This document shows, in pieces, positions 1-11,040 of a stretch of DNA of 64,000 nt (its first letter is position 1; every line of letters starts with the position of its first letter). The notes under the pieces were generated by a model. It searched no databases. It worked only from the letters and a program-made list of their open reading frames with translations, and had not been told where the DNA came from. The stretch is taken from positions 31,923,715-31,987,714 of the forward strand of contig OX463788.1 in assembly GCA_949825025.1 (NCBI GenBank), written 5' to 3'. A program made the position numbers and the translations under genes. The stretch comes from Siphlonurus alternatus (Eukaryota; Arthropoda; Insecta; Ephemeroptera; Siphlonuridae).

Positions 1-2695
1 TCGCAGGGAAAGAGAGAGTGAAGTAGGAGAAAGGGGGAGGAGAGGTAAGGGGTAGGTCACAGGTTACCCCAACCTGTATGCTGATGAAATTGGTCCATCG
101 ATCGATAAGGATTGTATACCCTCCTATTGTATATTTATATATGTATTATAATGTACGGGAATACATTTCAGTATTAAAAATGTAGCACTTAAACATGTAT
201 ATAATGTATGAATAAAAATTCAGACCAATATATATATATATAAATACACACACACACATAAAGTTTTAATTTAAAATAAATAATACACTTGAAATATGTA
301 TTGCAACTTTCTGATTTTATGTGATTAATTCATTTATTTTCTCATATCGATAGCCTTTTATATAATTATAAAGAATATAAAATTATAAATATAGTGATAT
401 ATCAATCAATCATGCACCACTTGTTAAAACAAATACTGTGTTCATTAATTCCAATATGGTCTTTGACCTGAAAAATTTATATGATATGCCATAATAATTC
501 ATATAAAAAGAGGGATACATATATATATAAATAATTGGATTGAAATTTAATTATTTCTTCATTTCACTTAAATGAAAACAAAATGTATAAATAATTATTT
601 ACTCATATCACATTGTAATAGTAAAAAAAAATATATAGCTCCAAAATAAAAATAATAATAACAAAAAAAATTGTCAATAATCCTTTAATTTTGTCATTTG
701 TTAATGAAATGTAAATGTGATCAATGTTGTCTTGTACGACCTTTATGTTCGAATAAAAATTATTATTATTATTATTATTATAAATGAAGCATTGGATTTG
801 GAACAGGAAGTATACGCTTCGCCATTTATTAAATTTGTTTAAAATATTTTGACTAATTTTAAATTTTATTCATTAATGAACTATCAACCAATTATGGTGT
901 ATTATAAATAGCTTGAATGTTGAAATATATTTGAATCAAAAATTTGGTCTCGGTCATAGTTAAGCTGCTGGCATACCAATGATTGTTCTCGTTAGTAGCA
1001 ATACCAATAGTATTGGCTGGGGGGGGGGGGTAAGGGGTATGGGGGCAGCCAACACGCAGGCAGGCGAAGGGTGGGATGGGTGCCCGGGTAAAGGCAGCAG
1101 TATATATAGCAACAGCGAGACTGGTATTGGCCGAGTGAAGCTGCATGCATGTTTGTTTCCATTTTTGCATGGGGCACTCGTGTCATTTAAATCGATACAC
1201 GTAGCAATGGCCCCCGTAAAAACATGTTTATTCAAAACAAGGTCCAACACAATTTTCATTCAAAGTATATTTTTAGTAATTTTTTAAGTGTGGACTTACG
1301 GAACGTCATGCTTGTTCATTTAAATGACTTTTTACTAATAATTTTTTTTTAATTGGATACACACTTTAACATTTTAATTACCATTATATTAAGTATATTT
1401 TAAAATAAATCCATTTACATCGTAATATTATAAATTCATAATTAAAATAAATATGTTATAGGCCTATTCACTATTATACCATATATATAGGTCTATACAT
1501 AATTATATATTGCTTGAAATTATAAATTCAAACATAAAAACGGGAGATATGTGTTTTTTAGCAGAGGAGAGACATGTAAGCAAAAAATATATAAAGAAAA
1601 TAAATATCAGTCCACTTATATATGTTTGTTTTTCAACGTCGTCAAAATTGACAGAAACAATTTTCAGACATGATTTAACTCAGAGGGAAATAAAGAATTC
1701 AACGCAATCGTACGTTTTACAGAACAAAATTCCTCCTCTTTTTTATTATTTTATTTATATATTATTTTTTTTATCATAAAAACATTTTACATTTTTAGCT
1801 CTTCATAACAATTTTTAGCATCCAGTTTTCTTCATTCACGTACATATACTTTTAAAATAAACATGAGAGTATTAAATTAAATACATTTAATAAACTCAAA
1901 TTGTGATGTCTTAGCTAGTCTAGGTGGGATAGCGCCAGAACATTGCAACACTCGTTTTTGTTCCACTCCGTAAAAAGTTCTTAACACTCTTGCTGTAAGG
2001 GTCGGTTTGGGTTCAAAGGGCCTACTGAGCAAACAGGAGTACGGGCTCATACCAAGGGCCTACTTGACCCTGTGGGGGCCTACTTTTAACGTTGTAGGGG
2101 TCTTCCAGCAGAGGGGGTCTACTGACCGATCGCTCACCAACTCTTATGGCCAGTCCGAGCCTGCTTGCTGTGTTATAATAAAATTATAACCGAAAACTGC
2201 AGGATTTTTTGTATTGAACTCAACTTAACGATGACTAGGTTACATAGTCTGAGTTTAATTGGTTGAATTAAAAAATTGACTGATTTTGTATAAAATGTGT
2301 ACTGCATGTACTTAATTAAATTAATATTTTTTTCTTTAAGTTTAGGAACATATATATTTATTAAGAGATGGTGGTATAACTTAATTAGCACTGAATTAGC
2401 ACAACTACTAGATTGCTCAAGATTTGAATTTGCCAAAATAATGAAGCAAACTTTCATCATATACAATGAGCTGTGGGAATTATGGGCTAATTGGGAAGCA
2501 CGCAATTTGCTGTCTGTAACCTATTTTCATCTTCATGGATGCCGTAATTATGAAATATATTCTTGATTTTCAATGTGACAGGTATATACATTTCTCTTCT
2601 TGTAAAGTTTATACAAATGTGGAAAAAAACTCTATTCTTTGACTTTTGAATCATGAAAATAATAATATGCATAGTGTGCAGAAAATCAATGTTCA
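1..2695. other. AT-rich non-coding region
   Basis: No coding signal was found here. The stretch is AT-rich with a short ATT run near 763-781 and a run of 12 G at 1019-1030 inside a small GC-richer patch (about 1010-1210). A second GC-richer patch at about 1940-2165 has the motif GGGCCTACT three times, at 2018, 2056 and 2076. Open frames here are short, overlap each other in several frames, and show no recognisable domain. Confidence 0.6.
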
Positions 2696-3236
2696 ATTGG
2701 GAATTCTCCTACATTTATTTTTATTTTTCACATGCTCTATGCTTTGAAATTAAATGTCCCAAAACAAAAAATTTCAATTTTCAAAATTGGAGACATGGGA
2801 ATATTTTAAAGATCTTCTTTCTTTGAATTTAGCACCAAAACGTGACGTAGAAACTGCCTGGCAGGCGAATTTCTCAAGCAATAATTTTATATTTTCGATT
2901 ATTGATCTTAAAGTAAAATGATATTAAAGATAAAACTATTGCTACTAGAGTAGAAAAAACCGCTGATTTCGATCGTGCTACTAAAATTTATAGCCAACTA
3001 CTCTTTGAATCTCAAACTATGATATCAGGCAGTTGTTGTGTGTTAACTAGGGAGTTTCTACGTCACTGTTTTCAGGTCCGCGCGCAGTTGCATACTTTGT
3101 CCCTTATTCTAATCATCCCTTTAAAGTCCCTAAATTTGATGAAAAACTTGAAACTTAAGTCAAACTTATTGTTAATATGTCACCCATCATAATATAGTAG
3201 TTAAATTAAAATTTAAGTTGTAAGAGAATTCCCCAT
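2696..3236. repeat. Fold-back DNA element, family H, long copy
   Basis: The ends are inverted copies of each other: GGGAATTCTCC on the left and GAGAATTCCCC on the right. Internally, a segment reading CGTGACGTAGAAAC near 2840 is answered by GTTTCTACGTCAC near 3053, so the middle can also fold back. A shorter copy sits at 47924-48082 and shares both ends but lacks most of the interior. No open frame for a transposase is visible, so this is a non-autonomous element of MITE type. No clear target duplication was seen. Confidence 0.7.
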
Positions 3237-3739
3237 TCGAGGTATTAGTAACGAGGATGAAGAGGTCCATGCTCTCATATATTGAGGTCCCATATTAACC
3301 AATCAACCAGCCAAAGCACACTTAAATAATTAAAAATTCCAGGGCTCTCGCTTTGAGGTTCAGCACTTGTCATTCATGCTGAACAATTTGCCTAACCTCC
3401 CGGTGAGATGTTCACGGTTACATTTCAATTGCTTATTGTATTTTGACGAAGTAGTTACAATATTTTCTCTTGATTTATATTATTTTCTTTGGGTGAATGT
3501 ACGCAATTTGTGTATGGATTCTCACCTTTTACATTCACCAATTGGGTTTTGGTTATATATTTATTATTATTATTATTCCATCCAAACTATGTATTTTTAA
3601 CCCAATAAACAATTATTAAGAATACTGTCATGATATTTTTTGTTGAATAAATGTTTTGAGTCAAGGGACTGTTTTTGTTATTTTCGATTGTCTTTTCACG
3701 TGACATCATAAAATCATAAACGTCAATTATCAATATATA

Positions 3740-3794
<55 letters not shown>

Positions 3795-3912
3795 TAAACG
3801 TTGTTAATTAATTTGTAAATTTAGTTTTCAATGAATTTGTTTTAAAAATGGTTCTCAGAAAATTTAGAGAAAAGAAAATGCAACAACCTTTTTATTCTCT
3901 AATCATTCGTAC
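3237..3912. other. AT-rich non-coding spacer with AT microsatellite
   Basis: AT-rich DNA without a supportable gene. It contains an (AT)n tract at about 3744-3790. A short open frame at 3367-3600 has no recognisable domain and is not annotated as a gene. Confidence 0.6.
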
Positions 3913-4130
3913 TACAGGGTGACCAACATAATCTTAAGAATTTTAAAACCCAAATAATTAGCAAAAAATAGTTTTTGAATGATCACTTTATATTATATAC
4001 ATCAAATTAGAGCTCTGAAGTTAACAGTTTCAAAAATGTGAACAGAAAACAATGAAACGTGATTTTTGTTTTTTACCCGTTAGAAAGCAAATGGGCACTT
4101 TTTTTCTACACCTAAAAATTGTAAGCATCA

Positions 4131-4460
4131 ATGGACAACATACATGAAAAATTTTTATTGCAGAAATGAATAGAGGGTACCAAATTATGCTACTCTGAAT
4201 TTTTTCACATTTTTTTGAGACCCGGAACTATTTTTAAATAATTATTGAAAGTCCTGTGATTTCATTTGGCACCCCTGCAGCCTTAATAAAAAGGATAGAG
4301 ACTGGACGCCTATTGACGCCTCCAGGGGGCGTGGCCGCACTTTCAATAATTATTTAAAAATAGTTCTGGGTCTCAAAAAAATCTGAAAGAATTCAGAGTG
4401 GCATAATTTGGTACCCTCTATTCATTTCTGCAATAAAAAATTTTCATATCTGTTGTCCAT
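4131..4460. repeat. Fold-back MITE, family A, copy 1 (nested in the mariner element)
   Basis: The termini are ATGGACAACA and TGTTGTCCAT. Inside each arm is the family core: TTTTTATTGCAGAAATG, then GATAGAGGGT-like sequence, TTATGCTACTCTGAA, a T-rich run, GAGACCCGGAACTATTTTTAAA and TAATTATTGAAAGTC. The two arms meet near 4260-4330. The element interrupts the mariner sequence between its left inverted repeat and the transposase remnant, so it inserted later. No protein is encoded and no clear target duplication is seen. Confidence 0.8.
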
Positions 4461-4486
4461 TCTCATGCTTGTTGAATTTTTCCAAT

Positions 4487-4849
4487 GAAAATGCAACAAG
4501 GGCTTCGTTGGTGGCCCCGCAAACATACAGTCTCTCCTCGAGCTCACGTCACACATTGCGCAGCATGGCAGGCATGGTGAATTGGATCGTGGTGGTGATG
4601 CCCTGCTTTAGCTCCAGCGAGTATTTTTGAATACGGTGTTCTTCACATAGCCCAGTAGGAAGATTCTGAAGGAGTGAAGTAAGGGGACCTAGGGACCCAT
4701 GGTGTGGGACCTGAAAGACAGATCCAGGTGCCTGGGAACACCTCATCCAAAAAACGACGCAAGAAAAAGTTCAAAAAGCTCCTATTTTGCCTCCTAACGG
4801 GTAAAAACGAAAAAATGAATGAAATGAAAATGAGTTCCATATCACACAA
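4487..4849 (-). pseudogene. Transposase C-terminal remnant (Tc1/mariner superfamily)
   Basis: Two overlapping minus-strand frames carry consecutive pieces of a mariner-type transposase C-terminus. The frame ending at 4643 reads FLDEVFPGTWI, then GPTPWVPRSPYFTP, which resembles the conserved family block GRGGP-x-PWPPRSPDLTPLDFFLWGYVK. The frame ending at 4549 continues with LELKQGITTTIQ and MPAMLRNV, followed by a stop and then RELEERLYVCGATNEA, matching the usual RELE-R-x-x-C end. At least one frameshift and one in-frame stop break it, and the third catalytic acidic residue region is altered (SPYFTP in place of SPDLTP). It cannot encode an active enzyme. The family assignment comes from remembered motif similarity, not an alignment. 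Confidence 0.75.
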
Positions 4850-5009
4850 TGCGCAAGCCCAATAACATGTGATTTAACAGAAATTGATAATTTTATGCGG
4901 TGGATTGGTGAACTGTCCCGATATTTCCCTTGTATGATACACTACAACCACAGCCTGGACTAGCCGGAACAATGCATAGAATTGTCAAGCCTACACACCG
5001 ATCCTAGCC

Positions 5010-5190
5010 GTATCAGCAGCACAGTAAAGGATATATTGTTATATAAGCGCCATCACTCGGGAAGCACGAGCACACACGCGAAGCGCAGAGGCATTTACAA
5101 TGTAAAAGCCACCTGCACCTGAGAGCGAACCCGAGCCTCCCGAGCGACAGACAAGCACGCATCCACTGCGCCATCGAACGACTTTTACCT
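5010..5190 (-). repeat. tRNA-derived SINE-like sequence
   Basis: On the minus strand an A-box match TGGCGCAGTGG (5163-5173) is followed about 40 bases later by GGTTCGCTCTC (5121-5131), close to the B-box consensus GGTTCGANTCC. The spacing suits an internal RNA polymerase III promoter. A GC-rich body then runs into AT-rich sequence near 5010-5040. It lies just inside the right inverted repeat of the mariner element. It is too diverged in the anticodon arm to call a functional tRNA gene. Confidence 0.5.
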
Positions 5191-5348
5191 TTCATTAAGA
5201 TTACCTTTCAGATTTTTTTTTTCTGTTCACATTTTTAAAAATGTTAAATTCAGAGCTTTAATTTGATGTATATAAATTATACATTAAATAATAGCAAAGG
5301 GTGGTTATTTGGGTTTAAAAAAACTAAAGATCATGTGGACATCCTGTA

Positions 5349-6280
5349 TATTCAATAGTTAATTTGAAATTTTTCCACTCGTTACGTATGCTATCAAATT
5401 GAATTCGCGGTCACACAGGCATTCTTCTCCGATCATGATTAGTTAATAGAATACAATATTTTTGTATACGGTACACTCATACTATTATCTGATTTATTAA
5501 AAGTTAATTACAGGTGTTTGTAATTATAAACCAATAATTGTAATAAAATAATTAAGACTAATAATATTTATGTCATTAATTTATAAAACGTACTTTTTGC
5601 TCTGTGACAAATTTTTTAATGTAATTACAAATTTCTCGCAACTTGTTTTGATCAAAGTTGAAAAATAATTCTACAGTGAAATTTGTTCTTATATAAATAA
5701 AATCATTAAATCAAGAGCATATTTTGCTGTAAACATTTTATTCTATGTATTCATATTTTGCTCTCAGTACCGAATAAAATTGCGCAGTTTTTCCAGCTTG
5801 AATAATAAATATACATCAACGCTGCGGGCAACTATTGATCAATGAAACGTCTACATAAAAGCGATGAAAATAACGATAATTGCGACTCTATAAGCACCTG
5901 TGCACCACTCTCGTCTTTCTAGCATCTCGAAATTGACTTTTAGTAGAGAAAAAAGAAGAAGAAGCAAAAGAAGAAAAAAAGAGGTGAAGCTGTAAATCCG
6001 ATACTGAGACAAAATGGTCAGAGGTTTAGTTTTAAGCTCCAAGTGTATTCGTGTATACCTTACTTAACCTTAATTTGTTTCAGATAATTAGTAAAGTGCT
6101 TCGAGTACTTACTAGATCGGGTATATATTTTACCTCTGATGATTCGACAGAACTCGTCGTGGTAGTGTGAAATGGACTCATGTCTGTTGATAATGGTGCA
6201 AGGACGTGTACCTTTATTTGATCTCCTTACTAATGGACAAACGCTCATTTGACGCTACCACAGTAATATATATATATATA

Positions 6281-6358
<78 letters not shown>

Positions 6359-8029
6359 TTTAAAAAAATACAAAAACTATCGCTCATTAAAAATCATAGT
6401 TTGTCTCCTTTACATTAATTTATCAACCTAAATTTATTTTAATGAAGAGTTTTAATATTCGTATTTCATTAAGTTTTCAAAATTCATAGACGTTGTAATA
6501 AATTTAAGTGATAATGAAAAGAGATGTCTTAATTTACCGTTTTGAAAGAAAAAATTAATAAAATTTTGAAAGGAAAATGTTACCAAGAAGCCTTTACCTA
6601 AGTTTTACGGTAAGCATTTGTAAATATTTCAAAAATTGTTTTCAAAGTTTGAAGAAAACATTTTAAGAGGTCTTTTGCATACTTATTTATGTATGTATTT
6701 ATTTATGATTGTGATCACAAAAAAGTTTTCTTTTGAACGTTCATAACACACAAACCATACAAGAAGAAGAACTCGCTTGTATGACATTTTTGTAACAAAA
6801 AGAAACATATTATTTTATATACAATAAAGCGAAGACTTAGAAATGTCAGTATTTCTTTTCTTGTAAACTTTTGGCATTTAATTTATTTTATAGTGACAAG
6901 CACTTTTAGACTTGCTGTCTCTATAATCATCGAGACTGGCTTACTGTTAGACACTATTATGTATACTATAGCAAGCAAGCATGCATCGTATACGTTTATA
7001 ATATTAGAGCGAGGCGTACTATACTGTATGTGGCAGCAGAGAGAACAAAGGAAAAAAAATAAATGAGCGATGTATACACAAAAAGTCGTCTTTTTAGAGT
7101 CGTGGAAATATTATCATTTTAATAAAAAAAATCAGCATGTACTCAATTTTTTTTAACTTTTCTTTAAGTAAAGGAACAAGTATAATTTTAATCAATATTC
7201 GTCATGATTTTTTCAGTTGTTTTATTACCCTTTTTTGTGATATTTTCCTTCACCGTAAATTCTTTAGTGTATATTGATTTGATTTCAAGACTGGTTTCTT
7301 TTGATCTGATTCTTTTGATTCTTAACGATCTTGGGGAAAATAGGGAAAATATGTTAAAAACTTTTTCTCTATAGATCTATATAATATAAACCTTGATGGC
7401 TGTTGAAGCCAAGCAGGTAAGGAAGCAGCGAGCTCCTTGATAACTAAGCTATATACGTCACAATTTCTACGGCGAATGAAAAGGTCGTTGAGTTCAGTTT
7501 TGAATGAACCCAAATTAGGGTGACGAGCAAGTTGTGCAACTTTGAAAAGAAGCAGCAATTTTTCTTCTCCAAATAAAAACTTAAGGGCGGGCATTTAAAA
7601 AAATAATTATTATTTTTTTTTTTTTTTTTTTTTTAGTGGTGAAAAAAAATTATAAAAAGCAACTTCAACTAATTTAGCATACACATTTCAATGAAAATTT
7701 GCCTTTTTCGCATGAGGTTGATATATTTTTATTTTATCAACTTTTTTATTTATTTTTTTTTATTATTAGACTGACTGCTCCGTTAACTTGCTTTTGCAGT
7801 CAATCATAATATTATATTTTTTAATATGAAATGAATTTTAAAAAATAACAAATTTTTAATATATTCCAGTAAATACGTCAAATCTTAAAAGTAAAAGCTG
7901 ATTCTATTTTCTGATACTAAATTCTACAATGGAAAGTAATTTTCAATAAAAATAAATTTAAAAAATAATTCTATTAGAGAAAATATTTTATATAAACTTA
8001 CATTTTTTTTTACTCTTGAAAAATACAAA
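5349..8029. other. AT-rich non-coding region with AT microsatellite
   Basis: No coding exon could be supported. The main feature is an (AT)n tract at about 6266-6354. There is a T run at about 7612-7635. A 90-codon open frame on the minus strand (7322-7594) has no recognisable domain, and its composition does not stand out from its surroundings. I looked here for the missing TM6-TM7 part of the octopamine receptor on the minus strand and did not find it. Confidence 0.55.
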
Positions 8030-8083
8030 GTATTAAATCAAGGTGGGTAAAGGTGGGTACCTTTACCCACCTTGGTATTAAAT
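8030..8083. repeat. Tiny hairpin insertion with 9-bp flanking direct repeats
   Basis: A 36-bp palindrome at 8039-8074 has two perfectly complementary 16-nt arms (CAAGGTGGGTAAAGGT and its complement) around a 4-nt loop GGGT. It is bounded exactly by the direct repeat GTATTAAAT at 8030-8038 and 8075-8083. The arrangement looks like a target site duplication around an inserted hairpin. A similar hairpin with the same outer heptamer is at 38333-38378. Confidence 0.75.
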
Positions 8084-8146
8084 AAATTGAAATGAAGAGT
8101 ATTCATTTCTGAAATGCCCAGGACGTTTGTAATATTCCGATGTGTA

Positions 8147-8333
<187 letters not shown>

Positions 8334-8673
8334 CAAATGTAACTATAGAGCAATAGCGTCTTTCACCATTAAGTTTCTTGCTTGCTCATAAGCTGAAAGG
8401 TATTTCACTCGAATCCAATTCCACTGACGAGCAATATTAAATTAAAATTATGACATTGATAGCAAGAAGTCTTATGAAAGTTGTCTATTTCTGTACAAGT
8501 CTAAAATCACAAAATTTCCTGTACGAGAAATTTGTCATTTTACATTATATGATTATAGGAGATTGAATCTTCGTTATCTGTAATTTATAAAATATACTCC
8601 TTGCTTTTTTGACGTCAATAAAAAACTTAACGTAAATGCAGTAATTTCTATCCCAACGACGTAAGAAATGACT

Positions 8674-9005
8674 TTATTATTATTATTTGTGTTTTTAACT
8701 CCCAACCTAGTTGGGGTGGTTAAGCGTCAGCACCGGGCCCAATTGGGCCAAGATGAAGGCGCCCGCTGATCCTGTTGGTGATGTTACGATCCAGCGTCTC
8801 CTACTCAGCTGCGGGCAATGAGGGCTTCCCGGGTACACCCGCAAATAGCCCATCACACAGCCTTTCGGGCAGGTCCTCTCCTAGGCGCGGTGGGACACAT
8901 TTCCGCGAGCACTATGGGTGCTGGATGCCTTTAACCAGGGCACTTAGAGGTGGGGATGCATCTTGGGCTTCCCAAACCAATGCCCTGGCCGCCCTGTGGT
9001 TCAAG

Positions 9006-9047
<42 letters not shown>

Positions 9048-9050
9048 GTC
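8674..9050 (-). repeat. LINE/SINE 3'-end repeat, family J, copy 1
   Basis: A GC-richer block whose minus strand ends in CCCAACTAGGTTGGGAGTT followed by AAAAAC and an AAT-type tail. Related sequence occurs on the plus strand at 44577-44843 (shared: GGCATCCAGC, GAAATGTGTCCCACCGCGCC, GGGCTATTTG, GAGACGCTGGA, GGGCGCCTTCATCTTGG). A short 3' piece is at 21993-22043. A shared 3' end with an (AAT)n tail suggests copying by reverse transcription. Which LINE clade or SINE it belongs to is unknown. The 100-codon open frame over it is not a host gene. Confidence 0.7.
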
Positions 9051-9747
9051 ATTATGATCGATGCAATAAAAAAATAAATATCATGTGTAACTAACAAAGT
9101 GGCTGTTATTTAAATACTAATAAATATATGATTTTGTATTTGTTATTTAACACACACATCAGTAGCATAGCTAAATGAGGCTCAAACTGAACAACGATAT
9201 AAGTTCACGTTTGTAGTTTAGGGTTACGATAACAAGCTCCACTTTCACTATATTTGAAGAGCTGTTAGTTAATATTAAAATATATTTTCTTTTTTGTGTA
9301 ATTATAAACGTTTATATAACAATTTTTTCTTAATATATTAAAATGAAAACATATAATATAAAAACTAAAATTTTTCGTTAAAATTTATTCAATTTAAATT
9401 AAAAGAAAACATGCAAGGTGGAATATAATGTGACACCATTGGCGTGCAGCAGATTGTGGTGTACGTGTATTCATGAGCTGGGGCGTGACCTGATGACGTC
9501 ATTGCAGCTTGGAACCTTGACTTCTTTATTGTTCTAATTCATGCTGCAATGATGATACCTAACACGATAACGTCATATTATAGGATTGAAAATTGTTCCA
9601 CATTATCACTGTTTTTTTGTGGTTAAAATAACAAGAATTTCTAACAATATACAATTTGTTAAAAGCGAAGGTAATTGAAGTTAAATAATAATTTAATTCT
9701 TCGAAAAGATATAAAGGACATGCCACAGCTGGTTGAATGCAGACGTG
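9051..9747. other. AT-rich sequence, probably the first intron of the receptor gene
   Basis: This stretch lies directly downstream (minus strand) of the receptor exon. It shows no recognisable TM6/TM7 coding and no polyadenylation arrangement that would end the gene. A CRE-like TGACGTCA octamer occurs near 9493-9500. I interpret it as intron. Confidence 0.5.
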
Positions 9748-9775
9748 CTACCCTTTGGAGGATGAAGGTACCAAC

Positions 9776-11040
9776 CTGTGCAGTGGTACAGCAGTCGAGT
9801 CTCGTGACGAGGTGTGCTCCTCCTCGTCTGTGTCCTCATTCTCTTCGGCCTCGGCTAGCTGCTGCAGTGGTAGTGGCGCCGCGACGTGGCGCAGTGAACC
9901 AGTGGGCACCAGCGGCAACGCTCCAACATCGCCTTGGCCGGACGCCACGCCAGCTAGGTTTCGGGATTGCGACGCTACCACCGGAGAAGGGGCTGGAGGA
10001 ATGGGTGCTGGCGCCGGGGGTGCAGGATGGTGCTGCTTTTGACTTCGCCGTACAACCAAACTGTTAAGCAGGATATTGCTGGATGTCCGGCTTAGCGCAC
10101 GCCGTTGTCGCACAGCCTCTTTGTAGATACGGTAATACATCACAACCATCACTACACCAGGAATCCAGAACGAAATACAGGAGGAAATTACAGCATAATA
10201 TTGATTTACCACAAATATACACACTTCGGGATTTACTTTTCTAAATTTCAAGTGTTCTTCGGTTGTATACCAACCTAGGAATATTGGTGTAAATGATATT
10301 AACGCAGGTAACACCCACACATTGGTTAACATAAATCCAACTGTTCTACTAGTCATGGTTATGGGGTACTCTAAAGGTCTAACAATTGCATAATAACGAT
10401 CCACTGATATACAACACAGATGTAATATAGATGCAGTTGAAAAGTAAACATCTAGTGAGTTCCATACATCACACATAAAATAACCAAACATCCAACTACC
10501 AGTGATTTCAACGCTAGCATTAAATGTCATGGCACATAAGGCAACAAGCATATCTGCCATGGCCAGCGACACCACATAATAATTAGTAATAACACGAAGC
10601 TTACGATGCCGCACAACACTTATGATTACTAAGGCATTGCCTAACACTGCAACAACAATGATACTGCCCATGACCAAGCCTTTTAGTATCATAGGAAGCA
10701 GTTCAGGAAGGCTAGCAGTTGCGGCGACGGCAGCAGATGCGGTACCATTCACTGCCGCAGTGCCCGTGCTCACGTCCGTGCTCGCTGCATCGGCTGCGGC
10801 AGCTGCGGCAGCAGCGCTCGCGGCCACGGCCACTTCTGATGAGGCGACCGTCGTTGTAGTTTTGGGGCTTGCACTCGGTGCAGGCGGGCCGCTCGTGGTG
10901 CTCACTGCTTCACTACAGCCGCTGGTGCCAGTGGTACCGCCTGTACTGTCAGCGTGCAGAAGACACGCGTGGTGCCACGGCACCTGGTAGCGCTCGTCAC
11001 TCACTTGCACGGCGCTCCGTTGCAGCAGCTCTGCGTCCAT
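9776..11040 (-). CDS. Octbeta3R: Octopamine receptor beta-3R-like, first coding exon (N-terminus to third intracellular loop)
   Basis: This encodes a rhodopsin-family G-protein-coupled receptor for octopamine. By family knowledge these beta-like receptors act at the plasma membrane and raise cAMP through Gs. The exon reads 421 full codons; residues below are counted from the ATG at 11040. An in-frame TAG four codons upstream (11050-11052) supports that start. The N-terminus is long (about 112 residues), Ser/Thr-rich, with an alanine-rich stretch at about 71-86 and an N-glycosylation site NGT at 98. TM1 holds N135 (GNALVI), TM2 D163 (LAMADML), and TM3 C190, the amine-binding D197 (SLDVYF) and the DRY motif at 214-216. 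TM4 holds W242; C274 in loop 2 can pair with C190. TM5 has S286, S287 and S290 for the catechol-like ring and P294. The segments [21 protein letters not shown] and [15 protein letters not shown] point to the beta-3 subtype rather than beta-1 or beta-2. Loop 3 is long, Pro/Ala-rich and then acidic ([10 protein letters not shown]). The likely donor is CACAG|GTTGGT at 9776/9775, phase 2. TM6, TM7 and the tail are not here. Confidence 0.9.

Larger units (their letters stand above)
3915..5346 (-). mobile_element. Decayed Tc1/mariner-type transposon with long terminal inverted repeats
   Basis: The left end (CAGGGTGACC from 3915) and the right end (ending GGACATCCTG at 5346) are inverted copies of each other. 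The match runs in from each end to about 4047 and 5221 and includes blocks such as AACCCAAATAA, ATACATCAAATTA and AATGTGAACAGAA. Both ends abut a TA (3913-3914 and 5347-5348), the target duplication expected for the Tc1/mariner superfamily. The interior holds a frameshifted transposase remnant on the minus strand. A fold-back element (4131-4460) and a tRNA-derived SINE-like sequence (about 5010-5190) lie within it. Without these insertions the element would be roughly 0.9-1 kb, shorter than an intact mariner, so coding sequence has also been lost. Confidence 0.8.

Noticed and set aside
9675..10067. Plus-strand frames of 130 and 101 codons across the receptor exon
   Set aside because: They are antisense shadows of the receptor coding sequence.
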